Part shown: in pieces, positions 1 to 7,926 of the stretch
Position numbering within the stretch: the stretch's first letter is position 1
Layout: the number at the start of each line of letters is the position of its first letter
Source of the DNA: Chloroflexota bacterium
GTDB lineage: Bacteria; Chloroflexota; Limnocylindria; QHBO01
Length of the DNA stretch: 64,000 nucleotides
Direction of reading: 5' to 3'
NCBI GenBank assembly: GCA_025699005.1
Contig: JAILWI010000001.1
Span: 124,001-188,000, forward strand
Notes under the pieces: generated by a model
The model's database searches: none
The model's input: the letters and a program-made list of their open reading frames with translations, nothing else
What the model was told of the DNA's origin: nothing
Position numbers and translations under genes: made by a program

Positions 1-1277
1 GTGGTCGGCCCGATCCCGACGACTGGGACGTCGCCACGTCGGCCCACCCGGACGCGGTGGCCGCCCTCTTCCCGGCCCACAGCTGGGACAACCGATTCGG
101 CACGGTCACCGTGGCCGGGACGCCATCGGTCGAGATCACGTCGTACCGAACCGAGGGCGGATACCGGGACCGCCGCCGACCCGACGAGGTGCGGTTCGGC
201 GCGAGCCTCGAGGAGGACCTCGCGCGTCGCGACTTCACCGTGAACGCCATCGCCTGGGTACCCGAGGACCTCGAGCGGGGCACCGGACGCCTCGTCGATC
301 CCCACGACGGCGCCGGTGATCTCGACCGCCGGGTTCTGCGCACCGTCGGTGACCCGGACGAGCGCTTCGCGGAGGACGCGCTGCGTCTCGTGCGCGCAGC
401 GCGCATCGCTGGCCGGCTGGGCCTCTCCCTCGACGCCGAGACCGAGGCCGCCGTGCGGCGCCGGGCCGCGGACGCCGGGACGGTCTCCGGGGAGCGCCTC
501 CGCGACGAGCTCCTGCGCATGCTCGACGATCCGATGCCCTCCCGCCCCCTCGGTCTCCTCGAACGTCTCGGCCTGCTCGCCGTCGTGCTCCCCGAGGTCG
601 CGGCGCTGCGTGGAGTTCCCCAGGCGAAGGCGCTGCCCGGTGACGCGCTCGATCACACCCTCCGTGCCGTCGACGCCGTCGTATCGACGGACCGCGCGCT
701 CCGGCTGGCCGCCCTCCTCCACGACGTCGGCAAGGCGACGACGCTGGCCGACGGACATTTCATCGGCCATGAGCGCGTCGGCGCCGAGCTGGCCGATGCC
801 GCGCTGCGCCGGCTGCGCGTCCCGCGCTCGATCGCCGCGCCGGTCGTCCGGGTGGTCCGGCATCACATGTACTCCTACGATCCCGAGTGGTCGGATGCGG
901 CCGTCCGGAGGTTCGTGCGCCGGATCGGCGAGAAGGACATGCCGCTCCTGTTCGGGCTGCGGCGTGCGGACGATGCCGCCTCCGGGGCCGCCGACGAGGC
1001 TGGCGAGGTTCAGGCCGAGCTCGAGCGACGCATCGCCGCCGAGCTCGCGAGCTCCGGCGACGTGCTCCGCCATCGGCGACTGGCCATCGACGGCGACGAC
1101 CTTCAGCGTGAGCTGGGGATGGTGCCCGGGCCCAGGATCGGATCCGTGATGGAGGCGCTCACCGAAGCGGTGCTCGACGATCCCTCGCGCAACCGCCGCG
1201 ACGAGCTGCTGCGCCTGGCGCGTGAGCTCGACCCGGAGGCGGTGACCGATGGCACCGCCCCGGGAGCCGACGGCTGA
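1..1277 (+). CDS. cca: CCA-adding tRNA nucleotidyltransferase / poly(A) polymerase family, 5' partial
   Basis: The reading frame is already open at base 3, so the true start lies outside the window; about 424 residues are visible. The class II nucleotidyltransferase head domain continues into RRDFTVNAIAW and an RLVDPHDG segment, the usual signature of this family after the catalytic loop. The central region RFAEDALRLVRAARIAGRLG is the conserved neck. An HD phosphohydrolase-like domain follows (LAALLHDVGKATT, then RHHMYSYDPEW). Such proteins add or repair the 3' CCA of tRNAs. Both tRNA genes in this window encode CCA, so here the enzyme would mainly repair. The stop overlaps the region just ahead of the DeoC-like gene. 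The catalytic GxD pair is upstream and cannot be checked. Confidence 0.88.
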   Translation, partial: GRPDPDDWDVATSAHPDAVAALFPAHSWDNRFGTVTVAGTPSVEITSYRTEGGYRDRRRPDEVRFGASLEEDLARRDFTVNAIAWVPEDLERGTGRLVDPHDGAGDLDRRVLRTVGDPDERFAEDALRLVRAARIAGRLGLSLDAETEAAVRRRAADAGTVSGERLRDELLRMLDDPMPSRPLGLLERLGLLAVVLPEVAALRGVPQAKALPGDALDHTLRAVDAVVSTDRALRLAALLHDVGKATTLADGHFIGHERVGAELADAALRRLRVPRSIAAPVVRVVRHHMYSYDPEWSDAAVRRFVRRIGEKDMPLLFGLRRADDAASGAADEAGEVQAELERRIAAELASSGDVLRHRRLAIDGDDLQRELGMVPGPRIGSVMEALTEAVLDDPSRNRRDELLRLARELDPEAVTDGTAPGADG

Positions 1278-1377
1278 CAGCGCGAGTGACGCTGCTACAA
1301 TCCGTCGTCCGGGCCCCCGGGCCTGGGTCGTGCCTCATCGAAGCCTGCTCATCCCCGAGCGGAGGGACCGTGCACCG

Positions 1378-2073
1378 ATGAACGCCACCGTGCGTCGGGC
1401 TGTCCGACTCGAGCACCGGCTGACGCAACCGAATGCGTCCCTCGCAGACCTCGAAGCTGCCGTGACGCTCGCGGTCGAGCACGACCTGGCCGCGCTCACC
1501 GTCAACCCCTGGCTGGTGAAGATCGCCAAGCGCCGCCTCGGGCGCTCCCGCGTCACGCTCGGCACCGTCGTCGGCTATCCGCACGGCAGCCAGGTCCTGA
1601 GCGTCAAGGCATTCGAGGCGTCGAAGGCGCTCGAGCAGGGCGCCACCCAGATCGATTTCGTCCTCAATGGCGGCGCGCTCGCCTCGGGCGACGATGAGAC
1701 GGTCTTCAACGACATGCTGGCGGTCATCGACATGGCGCACTCGGCGCTCGCCTCGGTCGGCGTCATCATCGAGGCCCAGCCGATGAGCGAGGAGCACCTC
1801 CGCCGCGCCTGCCGCCTGGCTGAGCGCGCAGGCGCCGACCATGTCGTGACCAGCCCCGGCAGCGCCACGGTCCGCGGCACGGTGGCCCGCACGAAGCTGC
1901 TGCGGGACAGCGTCGGGCCGAGGATCGGCGTCAAGGCCTGCGGCCGGTTCCGCAGTGCGGACCAGGTCGAGGCCGCCGGCGAGGCCGGCGCGACCCGCGT
2001 GTCCGCCGCGCTGACGGCGGCCCTGGCGCGCCAGCTCGTCGAGGCCCGGGCGCCGGTCGGAGCCGCCCGATGA
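1378..2073 (+). CDS. DeoC/LacD-fold aldolase-like protein lacking the Schiff-base lysine
   Basis: A 231-residue protein with the deoxyribose-phosphate aldolase TIM-barrel signature: EHRLTQPNAS near the N-terminus, VTLGTVVGYPHG, QIDFVLN (Asp93, equivalent to E. coli Asp102) and GVKACGR (Lys186, equivalent to Lys201). The strand that normally carries the Schiff-base lysine (consensus D-F-x-K-T-S-T-G) reads DHVVTSPG, placing Val157 where the lysine should be. By family knowledge such a protein should not do the normal aldol reaction, so the substrate is unknown. ATG at 1378 is preferred over an upstream GTG because a GGAGGG motif lies 12 nt before it. A TACAAT -10 candidate lies near 1295. galE follows after 19 nt and is probably co-transcribed. 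Confidence 0.75.
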   Translation: MNATVRRAVRLEHRLTQPNASLADLEAAVTLAVEHDLAALTVNPWLVKIAKRRLGRSRVTLGTVVGYPHGSQVLSVKAFEASKALEQGATQIDFVLNGGALASGDDETVFNDMLAVIDMAHSALASVGVIIEAQPMSEEHLRRACRLAERAGADHVVTSPGSATVRGTVARTKLLRDSVGPRIGVKACGRFRSADQVEAAGEAGATRVSAALTAALARQLVEARAPVGAAR

Positions 2074-2092
2074 TCGATCGCAGGAGGGTGGA

Positions 2093-3124
2093 TTGAAGCT
2101 GCTGGTCGTCGGCGGTGCCGGCTACGTCGGCTCCACGAGCGTCGAGCGCCTGCTCGACGCCGGTCACGAGGTGATCGTCTACGACAACCTGTCGAGCGGT
2201 CACGCCCAGGCGGTGCCCCAGGGGGCCCGGCTGGAGGTGGGCGACATCGGCGACGACCTGCGCCTCGAGTCGCTCCTGTCGGACGGCGTGGACGCCGTCC
2301 TCCACTGCGCGGCGCGCTCGCTCGTCGGCGAGTCGATGATCGACCCGGGGATCTACTACCGCACCAATGTCGGCGGCGGGGTCGCGCTCCTCGACGCCAT
2401 GCATCGCTCCGGCGTGACGCGCCTGGTGTTCAGCTCGAGCGCGGCGGTGTACGGCGAGCCGAGGCGCGTCCCGATCGCCGAGGCCGACCGCACGCAGCCG
2501 ATCAATCCATACGGCGAGACGAAGCTGGCCTTCGAGGGCGCGATGCGCTGGTTTGCCGCCGCCCACGATTTCCGGGCCATCAGCCTGCGCTACTTCAACG
2601 TCGCCGGCGCGACCGAGCTCAACGGCGAGGACCACGATCCGGAGACGCATCTCATGCCGCTCGTCCTGCGGGTCGCGGCGGGCGAGGCGACCCACGTCCA
2701 GATCCACGGCCAGGACTACCCGACCCCGGACGGCACGTGCATCCGCGACTTCCTCCACGTGCGCGACATCGCGAACGCGCACCTGCTGGCGCTCGAGGCG
2801 ACCGGCGAGGGCGACCCGTCGTTCGAGATCTACAACCTCGGCTCGGCGGCCGGCTTCAGCGTCCGCGAGGTGGTGGAGGCCGCGCGGCGGGTGACGGGAC
2901 GCGCGATTCCTGCACGCCCGGTGAAGCGACGCTCCGGCGATCCACCGGTCCTCGTCGCATCGTCACGGCGCGCGCGTCGCGAGCTCGGCTGGCAGCCCGC
3001 GCACTCGACCCTCGAGCAGATGCTGGCCGACGCCTGGGCCTGGCGCGAGGCGCATCCCGACGGGTACGAGGACTCCGGTTCCGCCGCCCCCGAACGTGAG
3101 CAGGCGGTGGCTTCGGCGGGCTGA
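2093..3124 (+). CDS. galE: UDP-glucose 4-epimerase
   Basis: A 343-residue extended SDR epimerase. It starts with the Rossmann motif GGAGYVGS, has the serine motif SSSAAVYGE and the catalytic NPYGETK (YxxxK), and continues with RYFNVAGA and a CIRDFLHVRDIANAH segment typical of GalE. It interconverts UDP-glucose and UDP-galactose in the cytosol, supplying sugars for envelope polymers. The start is TTG at 2093, supported by AGGAGG at 2081-2086 with good spacing; the nearby GTG at 2087 runs straight into a stop. It is the last gene of the deoC-galE unit and ends 12 nt from the convergent Fur gene. GalU, encoded at 25511-26383, makes its substrate precursor. Confidence 0.93.
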   Translation: MKLLVVGGAGYVGSTSVERLLDAGHEVIVYDNLSSGHAQAVPQGARLEVGDIGDDLRLESLLSDGVDAVLHCAARSLVGESMIDPGIYYRTNVGGGVALLDAMHRSGVTRLVFSSSAAVYGEPRRVPIAEADRTQPINPYGETKLAFEGAMRWFAAAHDFRAISLRYFNVAGATELNGEDHDPETHLMPLVLRVAAGEATHVQIHGQDYPTPDGTCIRDFLHVRDIANAHLLALEATGEGDPSFEIYNLGSAAGFSVREVVEAARRVTGRAIPARPVKRRSGDPPVLVASSRRARRELGWQPAHSTLEQMLADAWAWREAHPDGYEDSGSAAPEREQAVASAG

Positions 3125-3136
3125 CGCGCGCCCCGA

Positions 3137-3559
3137 TCAGCCCGCGGCGCAGCTCGCGCAGAGGCCGTAGAAGTCGATCCGCGCGTCGTCGATCTGGAAG
3201 CCGAGGTCGTCCGCCACCCGGGCAGCGACCGGGGCGATCACGTCCTCTCCGATCTCCTCGACCCGGCCGCATCGGTCGCACGACAGATGGTGATGATGCT
3301 GTGGACGGCAGGCCACGTAGGCCGAGACATGTCCATCGAGCTCGAGGCGCCGGGCGACGCCGGCCGAGACGAGCGCCTCCAGGGTCCGGTACACGGTGGC
3401 GCGCCCGATCCCTGGCCGCTCCCGACGCAGCTGCGCGTAGAGATCCTGCGCGCTGATCTGCCGTCCACTGGCCGCGAGCGCCTCGGCGATCTGGATTCGC
3501 TGCGCGGTGACCCGCTCTCCCGCGGCGCGCAGCCGGTCCGTGACGCTGCGCGAGCTCAA
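3137..3559 (-). CDS. Fur-family metal-responsive repressor (Fur/Zur-like)
   Basis: A 140-residue Fur-family protein: winged helix with GRATVYRTLEALVSAGV, metal-site segment HHHHLSCDRCG, an acidic EEIGEDV stretch, and a C-terminal CASC that pairs with CDRC in the structural zinc site. The start is assigned to TTG at 3559, which overlaps the stop of the upstream ZIP gene (shared TTGA), so the two are translationally coupled. No ATG or GTG is available nearby in frame. Because its partner is a ZIP metal importer and a Fur-like operator lies ahead of the pair, it probably autoregulates and controls metal uptake. Zinc (Zur) is more likely than iron from the ZIP context, but the metal cannot be read from sequence. 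Confidence 0.87.
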   Translation of the reverse strand: MSSRSVTDRLRAAGERVTAQRIQIAEALAASGRQISAQDLYAQLRRERPGIGRATVYRTLEALVSAGVARRLELDGHVSAYVACRPQHHHHLSCDRCGRVEEIGEDVIAPVAARVADDLGFQIDDARIDFYGLCASCAAG

Positions 3560-4308
3560 TGCGCGCCCACGACGCCGGCGAACGCGCTGAACGCGTAGAT
3601 CGCGACGACGCCGACGAGCGTCGCCACCACGACCCAGCGCGACCGGTCGCTGCGGTGCGCCTCGGGCAGGAGCTCGGCGGCACCGATGTACAGGAAGAAG
3701 CCGGCGAAGACGGCCAGCATGCCGCCGAGCACGCCATCGGGGATGGGCAGGAGGAGGCCGATGATGACGCCGACGACCGGGGCCACCGCCACGAGGGCCA
3801 CCCACCGGTAGATCTCGCGGGTCGGTGTGCGGCTGGCGAGGAGCAGGCTCACGATGCCGATCCCGTCGCTGAAGCGGTGCATGATCACGACGGCGGCGAT
3901 GACGAGCCCGAGGCCGCCGCCGATGGAGAGGCCGGCGGCGAGCGCCACGCCGTCGAGGAGGCTGTGGAAGCTCATTCCCACGCCGCCCATGAAGCCGATG
4001 TGGCGGTGCGACGCCTCGCCGTGATCCAGCTCGGTGGCCGTCTCGTGGCCGACGTGGAGCGCGGTGAGCTTCTCGATCGCGTAGAAGGCGAGGAACCCGA
4101 CCGCCGTGAAGAGCATGGCGAGGTCGAGCGATCCGCCCAGGTGCTCGACGCTTTCCGGGATGAGGTCGAAGTAGGCCGCGCCGATCCGGATCCCGGCACC
4201 GACCGCGATGATCAACCCGACATGGGCGACCGCGCGCAGCGCGAGCATGCCGCCCGCCAGCGCGGAGACGAAGGCGCTCGCGGAGACGAGCAGAGCAGTG
4301 AGCGTCAT
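3556..4308 (-). CDS. ZIP-family divalent metal transporter
   Basis: A 250-residue integral membrane protein with about seven or eight hydrophobic segments. The metal-site helices read HSLLDGVALAAG and HRFSDGIGI, variants of the ZIP HNxxDG and HExxxD motifs, and a His-rich cytoplasmic loop (HVGHETATELDHGEASHRH) lies between helices 3 and 4 as in many ZIPs. It should move Zn2+ or another divalent cation into the cytosol. It is the first gene of a two-gene unit with the Fur-family gene and starts at an ATG only 10 nt after a GATACT -10 box, so the mRNA is probably leaderless. The second histidine site departs from the HE consensus, so specificity is open. Confidence 0.85.
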   Translation of the reverse strand: MTLTALLVSASAFVSALAGGMLALRAVAHVGLIIAVGAGIRIGAAYFDLIPESVEHLGGSLDLAMLFTAVGFLAFYAIEKLTALHVGHETATELDHGEASHRHIGFMGGVGMSFHSLLDGVALAAGLSIGGGLGLVIAAVVIMHRFSDGIGIVSLLLASRTPTREIYRWVALVAVAPVVGVIIGLLLPIPDGVLGGMLAVFAGFFLYIGAAELLPEAHRSDRSRWVVVATLVGVVAIYAFSAFAGVVGAH

Positions 4309-4310
4309 AA

Positions 4311-4348
4311 CGAGACTGAGTATCAGTTAGGAGGGGCGTGGACGTCAA
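4311..4348 (-). promoter_or_regulatory. ZIP-fur promoter with overlapping Fur-type operator
   Basis: Reading the minus strand, TTGACG (4348-4343), an 18-nt spacer and GATACT (4324-4319) form a sigma70-like promoter, with the ZIP ATG 10 nt downstream. An inverted repeat covers the -10 and start region: CGAGACT-G-AGTATCA (4311-4325), a 7-1-7 arrangement with 5 of 7 symmetric pairs. The perfect inner palindrome ACTGA-GTA-TCAGT lies at 4315-4327. Position and symmetry fit a Fur-family operator at which the co-encoded regulator represses its own operon. Confidence 0.62.
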
Positions 4349-4483
4349 CCCCGCACCCGGATGGCCGGGGGGGTGCGTGGTACGATCGCGCCTGCGACGA
4401 CGCTGCCGCGCCTGAGCGCTCAGTTCGCCAGTGCGTCTGCGCGATGCGCCGCGGCCAACCGACCCCATGCGTGGAGCCCCTGC

Positions 4484-5770
4484 TTGCCCGATTCCGACAC
4501 CGACACCGAGTCCCCGCGCACCTCCACCACGCGACGCCGTCCCGCGGCGGAAGCGAGCGAGCCCGTCGCGATCGAGGTGGGGGACGACGAGCCGGCCGCC
4601 TCGGAGTTCGAGGCGGCGATCCTGGCGGCATCACGCTCCTACCGATTCGGCGAGATCGAGGTGCCCGCCACGATCGCGCGTGCGATCGAGTCGATGGGCT
4701 TCACCTCGCCGACCGAGGTCCAGGCCCGCTCGATCCCGCCGCTGCGCCGCGGCGAGGATCTCATCGGCCAGGCCCAGACCGGCACCGGCAAGACGGCGGC
4801 GTTCGGCATTCCGATCGTCGAGAAGATCGATCCGGCGGGCGGCCACGTCCAGGCGCTCGTCCTCACCCCGACGCGCGAGCTGTGCGTCCAGGTCACCGAG
4901 GAGATCGCGCGCATCGGCCGGTTCCGCAACGTGCGCACGGTGGCGATCTATGGCGGCTCGTCGATGGATCGCCAGATCGAGGGGCTCAAGCGGGGAGCGC
5001 AGGTGGTCGTCGGCACGCCGGGACGGGTGCTCGACCTCATCCGCCGAGGGGAGCTGCGGCTCGACCGCGTCCACACCGTGATCCTGGACGAGGCGGACCG
5101 GATGCTCGACATGGGCTTCATCGTCGACGTCGAGACCATCCTGGCGCGAAGCCCGCGGCAGCGGCAGACGGCGCTGTTCAGCGCCACGATGCCCTACGCG
5201 ATCCTGCGCATCTGCGACCGCTTCATGAAGAAGGACCCGGCGCACGTCACGGTCCGCCCCGACCTGCGGACGGTGGAGACGGTGCGTCAGCTCGTCTACT
5301 TCGTGGCCGAGCAGGACAAGGTTGCCGCCCTTCTCGAGCTCACCGACCAGTTCGGCTTCGACCGGCTCCTCGTCTTCCGTCACACCCAGATCGGCGTCGA
5401 CCGGCTGGCTGCCACGCTGCAGAGACGGGGTAAGAACGTCGCCGGCCTCCATGGCGGTCTCTCGCAGCGCGAGCGCGACCGCACGCTCGCCGCGTTCAAG
5501 GCCGGAAAGATCCAGTTCCTCATCGCCACGAACGTCGCGAGCCGCGGGCTCGACATCACCGACCTGCCGTACGTCGTGAGCTACGACATCCCCGAGGACG
5601 CCGATACCTACGTCCATCGCATCGGCCGCACCGGCCGTGCCGGCAAGGAAGGGACCGCCATCACGTTCGTCGGGGAGTGGGACCTCGACGCGTGGGAGGC
5701 GATCCGATCCGAGGTCGGTGCCTCGGTCGAGGAAGGCCAGCTCCAGCTCTACGACGCTGGCGCGGACTGA
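4484..5770 (+). CDS. DEAD-box ATP-dependent RNA helicase
   Basis: A 428-residue DEAD-box helicase with all core motifs: Q-motif region (GFTSPTEVQARSIP), motif I AQTGTGKT, Ia PTRELCVQ, Ib TPGRVLDL, II DEAD, III SAT, then domain 2 with LVFRHTQ, GLHGGLSQ, IATNVASRGLDI, and VI HRIGRTGRAG. It unwinds RNA duplexes in ribosome assembly or mRNA turnover. The frame stays open upstream to 4361, but a TACGAT -10 candidate at about 4380 lies inside that extension. TTG at 4484, with GGAG 7 nt ahead, is therefore the preferred start. It lies divergent from the ZIP-fur unit. The C-terminal extension is short compared with DeaD/CsdA. Confidence 0.88.
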   Translation: MPDSDTDTESPRTSTTRRRPAAEASEPVAIEVGDDEPAASEFEAAILAASRSYRFGEIEVPATIARAIESMGFTSPTEVQARSIPPLRRGEDLIGQAQTGTGKTAAFGIPIVEKIDPAGGHVQALVLTPTRELCVQVTEEIARIGRFRNVRTVAIYGGSSMDRQIEGLKRGAQVVVGTPGRVLDLIRRGELRLDRVHTVILDEADRMLDMGFIVDVETILARSPRQRQTALFSATMPYAILRICDRFMKKDPAHVTVRPDLRTVETVRQLVYFVAEQDKVAALLELTDQFGFDRLLVFRHTQIGVDRLAATLQRRGKNVAGLHGGLSQRERDRTLAAFKAGKIQFLIATNVASRGLDITDLPYVVSYDIPEDADTYVHRIGRTGRAGKEGTAITFVGEWDLDAWEAIRSEVGASVEEGQLQLYDAGAD

Positions 5771-5790
5771 CCCGGGCCACCCGACCGCGG

Positions 5791-5796
5791 TAGGCT
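5791..5796 (+). promoter_or_regulatory. -10 box of a leaderless gene (TAGGCT)
   Basis: TAGGCT ends 7 nt before the ATG at 5804 and only 4 nt before an in-frame GTG at 5801. The spacing seen elsewhere in the window (5-10 nt) favours the ATG as the start of a leaderless message. Confidence 0.5.
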
Positions 5797-5803
5797 TGTC
5801 GTG

Positions 5804-6490
5804 ATGGCTGAGCCGCTCCTCCCCCAGCAGCCGATCGCCGCCAACGCCGAGGTCCTCAGCGTCGAATGGCTGTTCGAGCCCCTCTGGCCCGGGGTCCGGC
5901 TGCTCGCCCGCGCCAGCGGCGGGCGGGTCCGTCTGAGCGACGAGCACGGCGAGGATCCCGGCACCGACGACGGCCTGGCCGACGCCCCCGAGGTGCTGGC
6001 CGCGGCGATCCTCGCCGACGAGGCCGTCGTCGACGGCATCTGGACCGCGCAGCCGTTCGTCGGCGACGGCAGCCCGGCGCGAGCCTGGGCCGAGACGCTC
6101 GAGGCTGAGGGTCTCGCGGCGGAGATCCCCGATCCCCTCGAGAACGAGCGCCGCCGCGCGTTCGTCGCCGTCGACCTCGTGGAGATCGATGGGCAGCCGC
6201 TCCATGGCATCCCGTTCCAGGAGCGCCGCCGGGTGCTCGAGTCGGTGATCGACGAGGGCGTGCGCGTTCGCCTCAGCCCGGTCGTGAAGCAGCCGCTCGC
6301 CGGGTGGCTCGTCGGCTGGCGAGCCAACGGCTTCACGCACTACGTCGCCAAGCACATGAACTCGCACTACCGGCCCGGCGAGCGCACCGAGGACTGGCTC
6401 AAGCTCTCGCTTCGGGCCGAGGCGCCACGCAGCTTCATGGGCCGCATGCTCGGTGGCCGAGGGGACCGCGTCCGCCGGGTCGAGGACTAG
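5804..6490 (+). CDS. Ligase-fold protein (ATP-dependent DNA ligase adenylation-domain homologue) without catalytic lysine
   Basis: A 228-residue protein that follows the LigD-type adenylation-domain pattern: FEPLWPGVR near residues 24-32, VVDGIW, a motif-III-like AFVAVDLVEIDG with downstream FQERRRVLES, and a C-terminal HYVAKHMNSHYRPGER then EDWLKL. In true ligases the first motif reads FExKWDGxR, with the lysine carrying AMP; here that lysine is Leu27 and the aspartate is Pro29. The DGE glutamate is Ile and the motif IV glutamate is Thr. The fold is probably kept but nucleotidyl transfer should be impossible. A paralogue with the same WPG signature lies beside Ku at 35197-35895. Its role is unknown; it could be a DNA-binding scaffold. 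No oligonucleotide-binding domain is present. Confidence 0.62.
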   Translation: MAEPLLPQQPIAANAEVLSVEWLFEPLWPGVRLLARASGGRVRLSDEHGEDPGTDDGLADAPEVLAAAILADEAVVDGIWTAQPFVGDGSPARAWAETLEAEGLAAEIPDPLENERRRAFVAVDLVEIDGQPLHGIPFQERRRVLESVIDEGVRVRLSPVVKQPLAGWLVGWRANGFTHYVAKHMNSHYRPGERTEDWLKLSLRAEAPRSFMGRMLGGRGDRVRRVED

Positions 6491-6595
6491 CGTTCGACCG
6501 GCGCGCAGCCTCCCACCGGGGCCCTCCCGAGGGAGCCGCCGGTCCCCGCGTGCTACCATCGAGGCCCCCGAGCAACGTCGCCGCGACGCACCATC

Positions 6596-6602
6596 GAGGA
6601 GG
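6596..6602 (+). promoter_or_regulatory. Strong Shine-Dalgarno deciding a CTG start
   Basis: GAGGAGG at 6596-6602 lies 7 nt ahead of CTG at 6610. No ATG, GTG or TTG occurs in frame until an ATG at 6697, which would remove the start of the GT-A fold. A TACCAT -10 candidate at about 6554 agrees with a leader of about 50 nt. Confidence 0.55.
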
Positions 6603-6609
6603 CCCCGTC

Positions 6610-7926
6610 CTGACAGCCAAGCCCGCCGCCGTACCCCCGTCCGCACTCGAGGCCGATGGCCTCGCCGAGGTCCGGCGCATCGGCTCGGCCGATCTCATGG
6701 TCGGAATCCCATCCTTCGGCAACGCCGAGACCATCGGCTACGTGGTGCGCGCCACGACGGCCGGGATGGTCCAGTACTTCCCCGAGATGAAGCCGGTCCT
6801 CGTCAACAGCGACGGCGGCTCGCCCGACGACACGCCACGTGTGGCGGTCAGCACTGAGAGCCCGGACTACCTCGAGAAGGTCATCCTCGTCAGCCCGAAG
6901 CACAAGCTCCAGCGCATCAGCTTCACGTACCAGGGCACGAGCGGGAAGGGCACCGCGGTGCGGGCCCTCTTCGAGGTCGCGCGCGAGCTCAAGGTCAAGG
7001 CCATGGTCATGGTCGACTCCGACCTGCGCTCGATCGTGCCGGAATGGGTCGAGCTCCTGGCCGGGCCGATCCTCAAGGGCGGCTACGACTTCGTCGCGCC
7101 GATGTACGCCCGCTACAAGTACGACGGGACGATCACGAACAACATCTCCTATCCCCTGACGCGCGCGCTCTACGGGGCCCGCATCCGGCAGCCGATCGGC
7201 GGCGACTTCGCCGTCTCCGGCGACCTCGTCAGCCGCTACCTCGAGCTCGACACGTTCGACGAGCTGACCGCGCGGTTCGGGATCGACATCTGGATGACGC
7301 ACTCGGCCATCAACGAGGGCTTCGCCGTGTGCCAGGCACGCCTGGGAGCCAAGATCCACGACGCGAAGGACCCCGCCAGCGATCTGGGCCCGATGTTCCG
7401 GCAGGTGGTCGGGACGCTGTTCCGGCTGGCCGGCCACTACGAGGACCGCTGGCTCCGGGTTCGCGGCTCGCACCAGATCCCGGAGTACGGCTTCGAGCGC
7501 GTCGTGGCGCCGGAGGAGATCAGCGTCAACCACGCGAAGCTCATCGACAACTTCGACCAGGCGCGTCTCACCCAGCGCGACGTGTGGGCCGAGATGCTGA
7601 GCGAGGAGCAGCTCGAACGGGTCATGGCACTGGAGCTGCCGTCCGATCCGGCGAGCTTCCACTTCACCGCCGAGCTCTGGATCCGCTGCCTGTACGACGC
7701 CCTGGTCGCCTTCCATCGGCCGGGCGTGGACCGTGAGCAGCTGCTCGCCGCGCTCACGCCGCTCTACTTCGGCCGAACCGCCGGGTTCATCAGCCAGACG
7801 ATGGAGCTCACGACCGACCAGGCGGAGCGGGTGATCGACGACCAGGCCCGCCAGTTCGAGGAGCTCAAGCCCTACCTCGTGGGCCGCTGGCGCGAGATGC
7901 GCACGGCATCCGGCGAGGCGGGCTGA
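6610..7926 (+). CDS. GT-A glycosyltransferase resembling mannosylglycerate synthase (GT78-like)
   Basis: A 438-residue GT-A fold enzyme. It begins LMVGIPSFGNAETIG and has a GKG turn (TSGKGTAVRALFE), a DxD-like MVMVDSDLRS, then QPIGGDFAVS and FGIDIWMT, which match the acceptor-site order of bacterial mannosylglycerate synthase. The C-terminal half is helical, as in that family. It likely transfers a hexose from a nucleotide sugar to glycerate or phosphoglycerate. It is translationally coupled (TGATG) to a Usp-GpgS fusion and lies in an operon with glycerate kinase, which supports a compatible-solute role. The start is a probable CTG. Donor and acceptor are inferred, and a general GT2 annotation would also fit. 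Confidence 0.68.
   Translation: MTAKPAAVPPSALEADGLAEVRRIGSADLMVGIPSFGNAETIGYVVRATTAGMVQYFPEMKPVLVNSDGGSPDDTPRVAVSTESPDYLEKVILVSPKHKLQRISFTYQGTSGKGTAVRALFEVARELKVKAMVMVDSDLRSIVPEWVELLAGPILKGGYDFVAPMYARYKYDGTITNNISYPLTRALYGARIRQPIGGDFAVSGDLVSRYLELDTFDELTARFGIDIWMTHSAINEGFAVCQARLGAKIHDAKDPASDLGPMFRQVVGTLFRLAGHYEDRWLRVRGSHQIPEYGFERVVAPEEISVNHAKLIDNFDQARLTQRDVWAEMLSEEQLERVMALELPSDPASFHFTAELWIRCLYDALVAFHRPGVDREQLLAALTPLYFGRTAGFISQTMELTTDQAERVIDDQARQFEELKPYLVGRWREMRTASGEAG

Noticed and set aside
3137-4468. A continuous minus-strand frame of 443 codons that would fuse a long basic protein to the Fur-family domain
   Set aside because: The upstream half is out of frame with the clear ZIP gene and is Arg/Pro/Gly-rich, as shadow frames in GC-rich DNA are. 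The regulator starts at TTG 3559.
3559-5433. Long plus-strand frame through the ZIP gene into the helicase
   Set aside because: Low-complexity Asp/His/Glu-rich then Arg/Pro-rich shadow of ZIP and helicase, with no domain and wrong frame.
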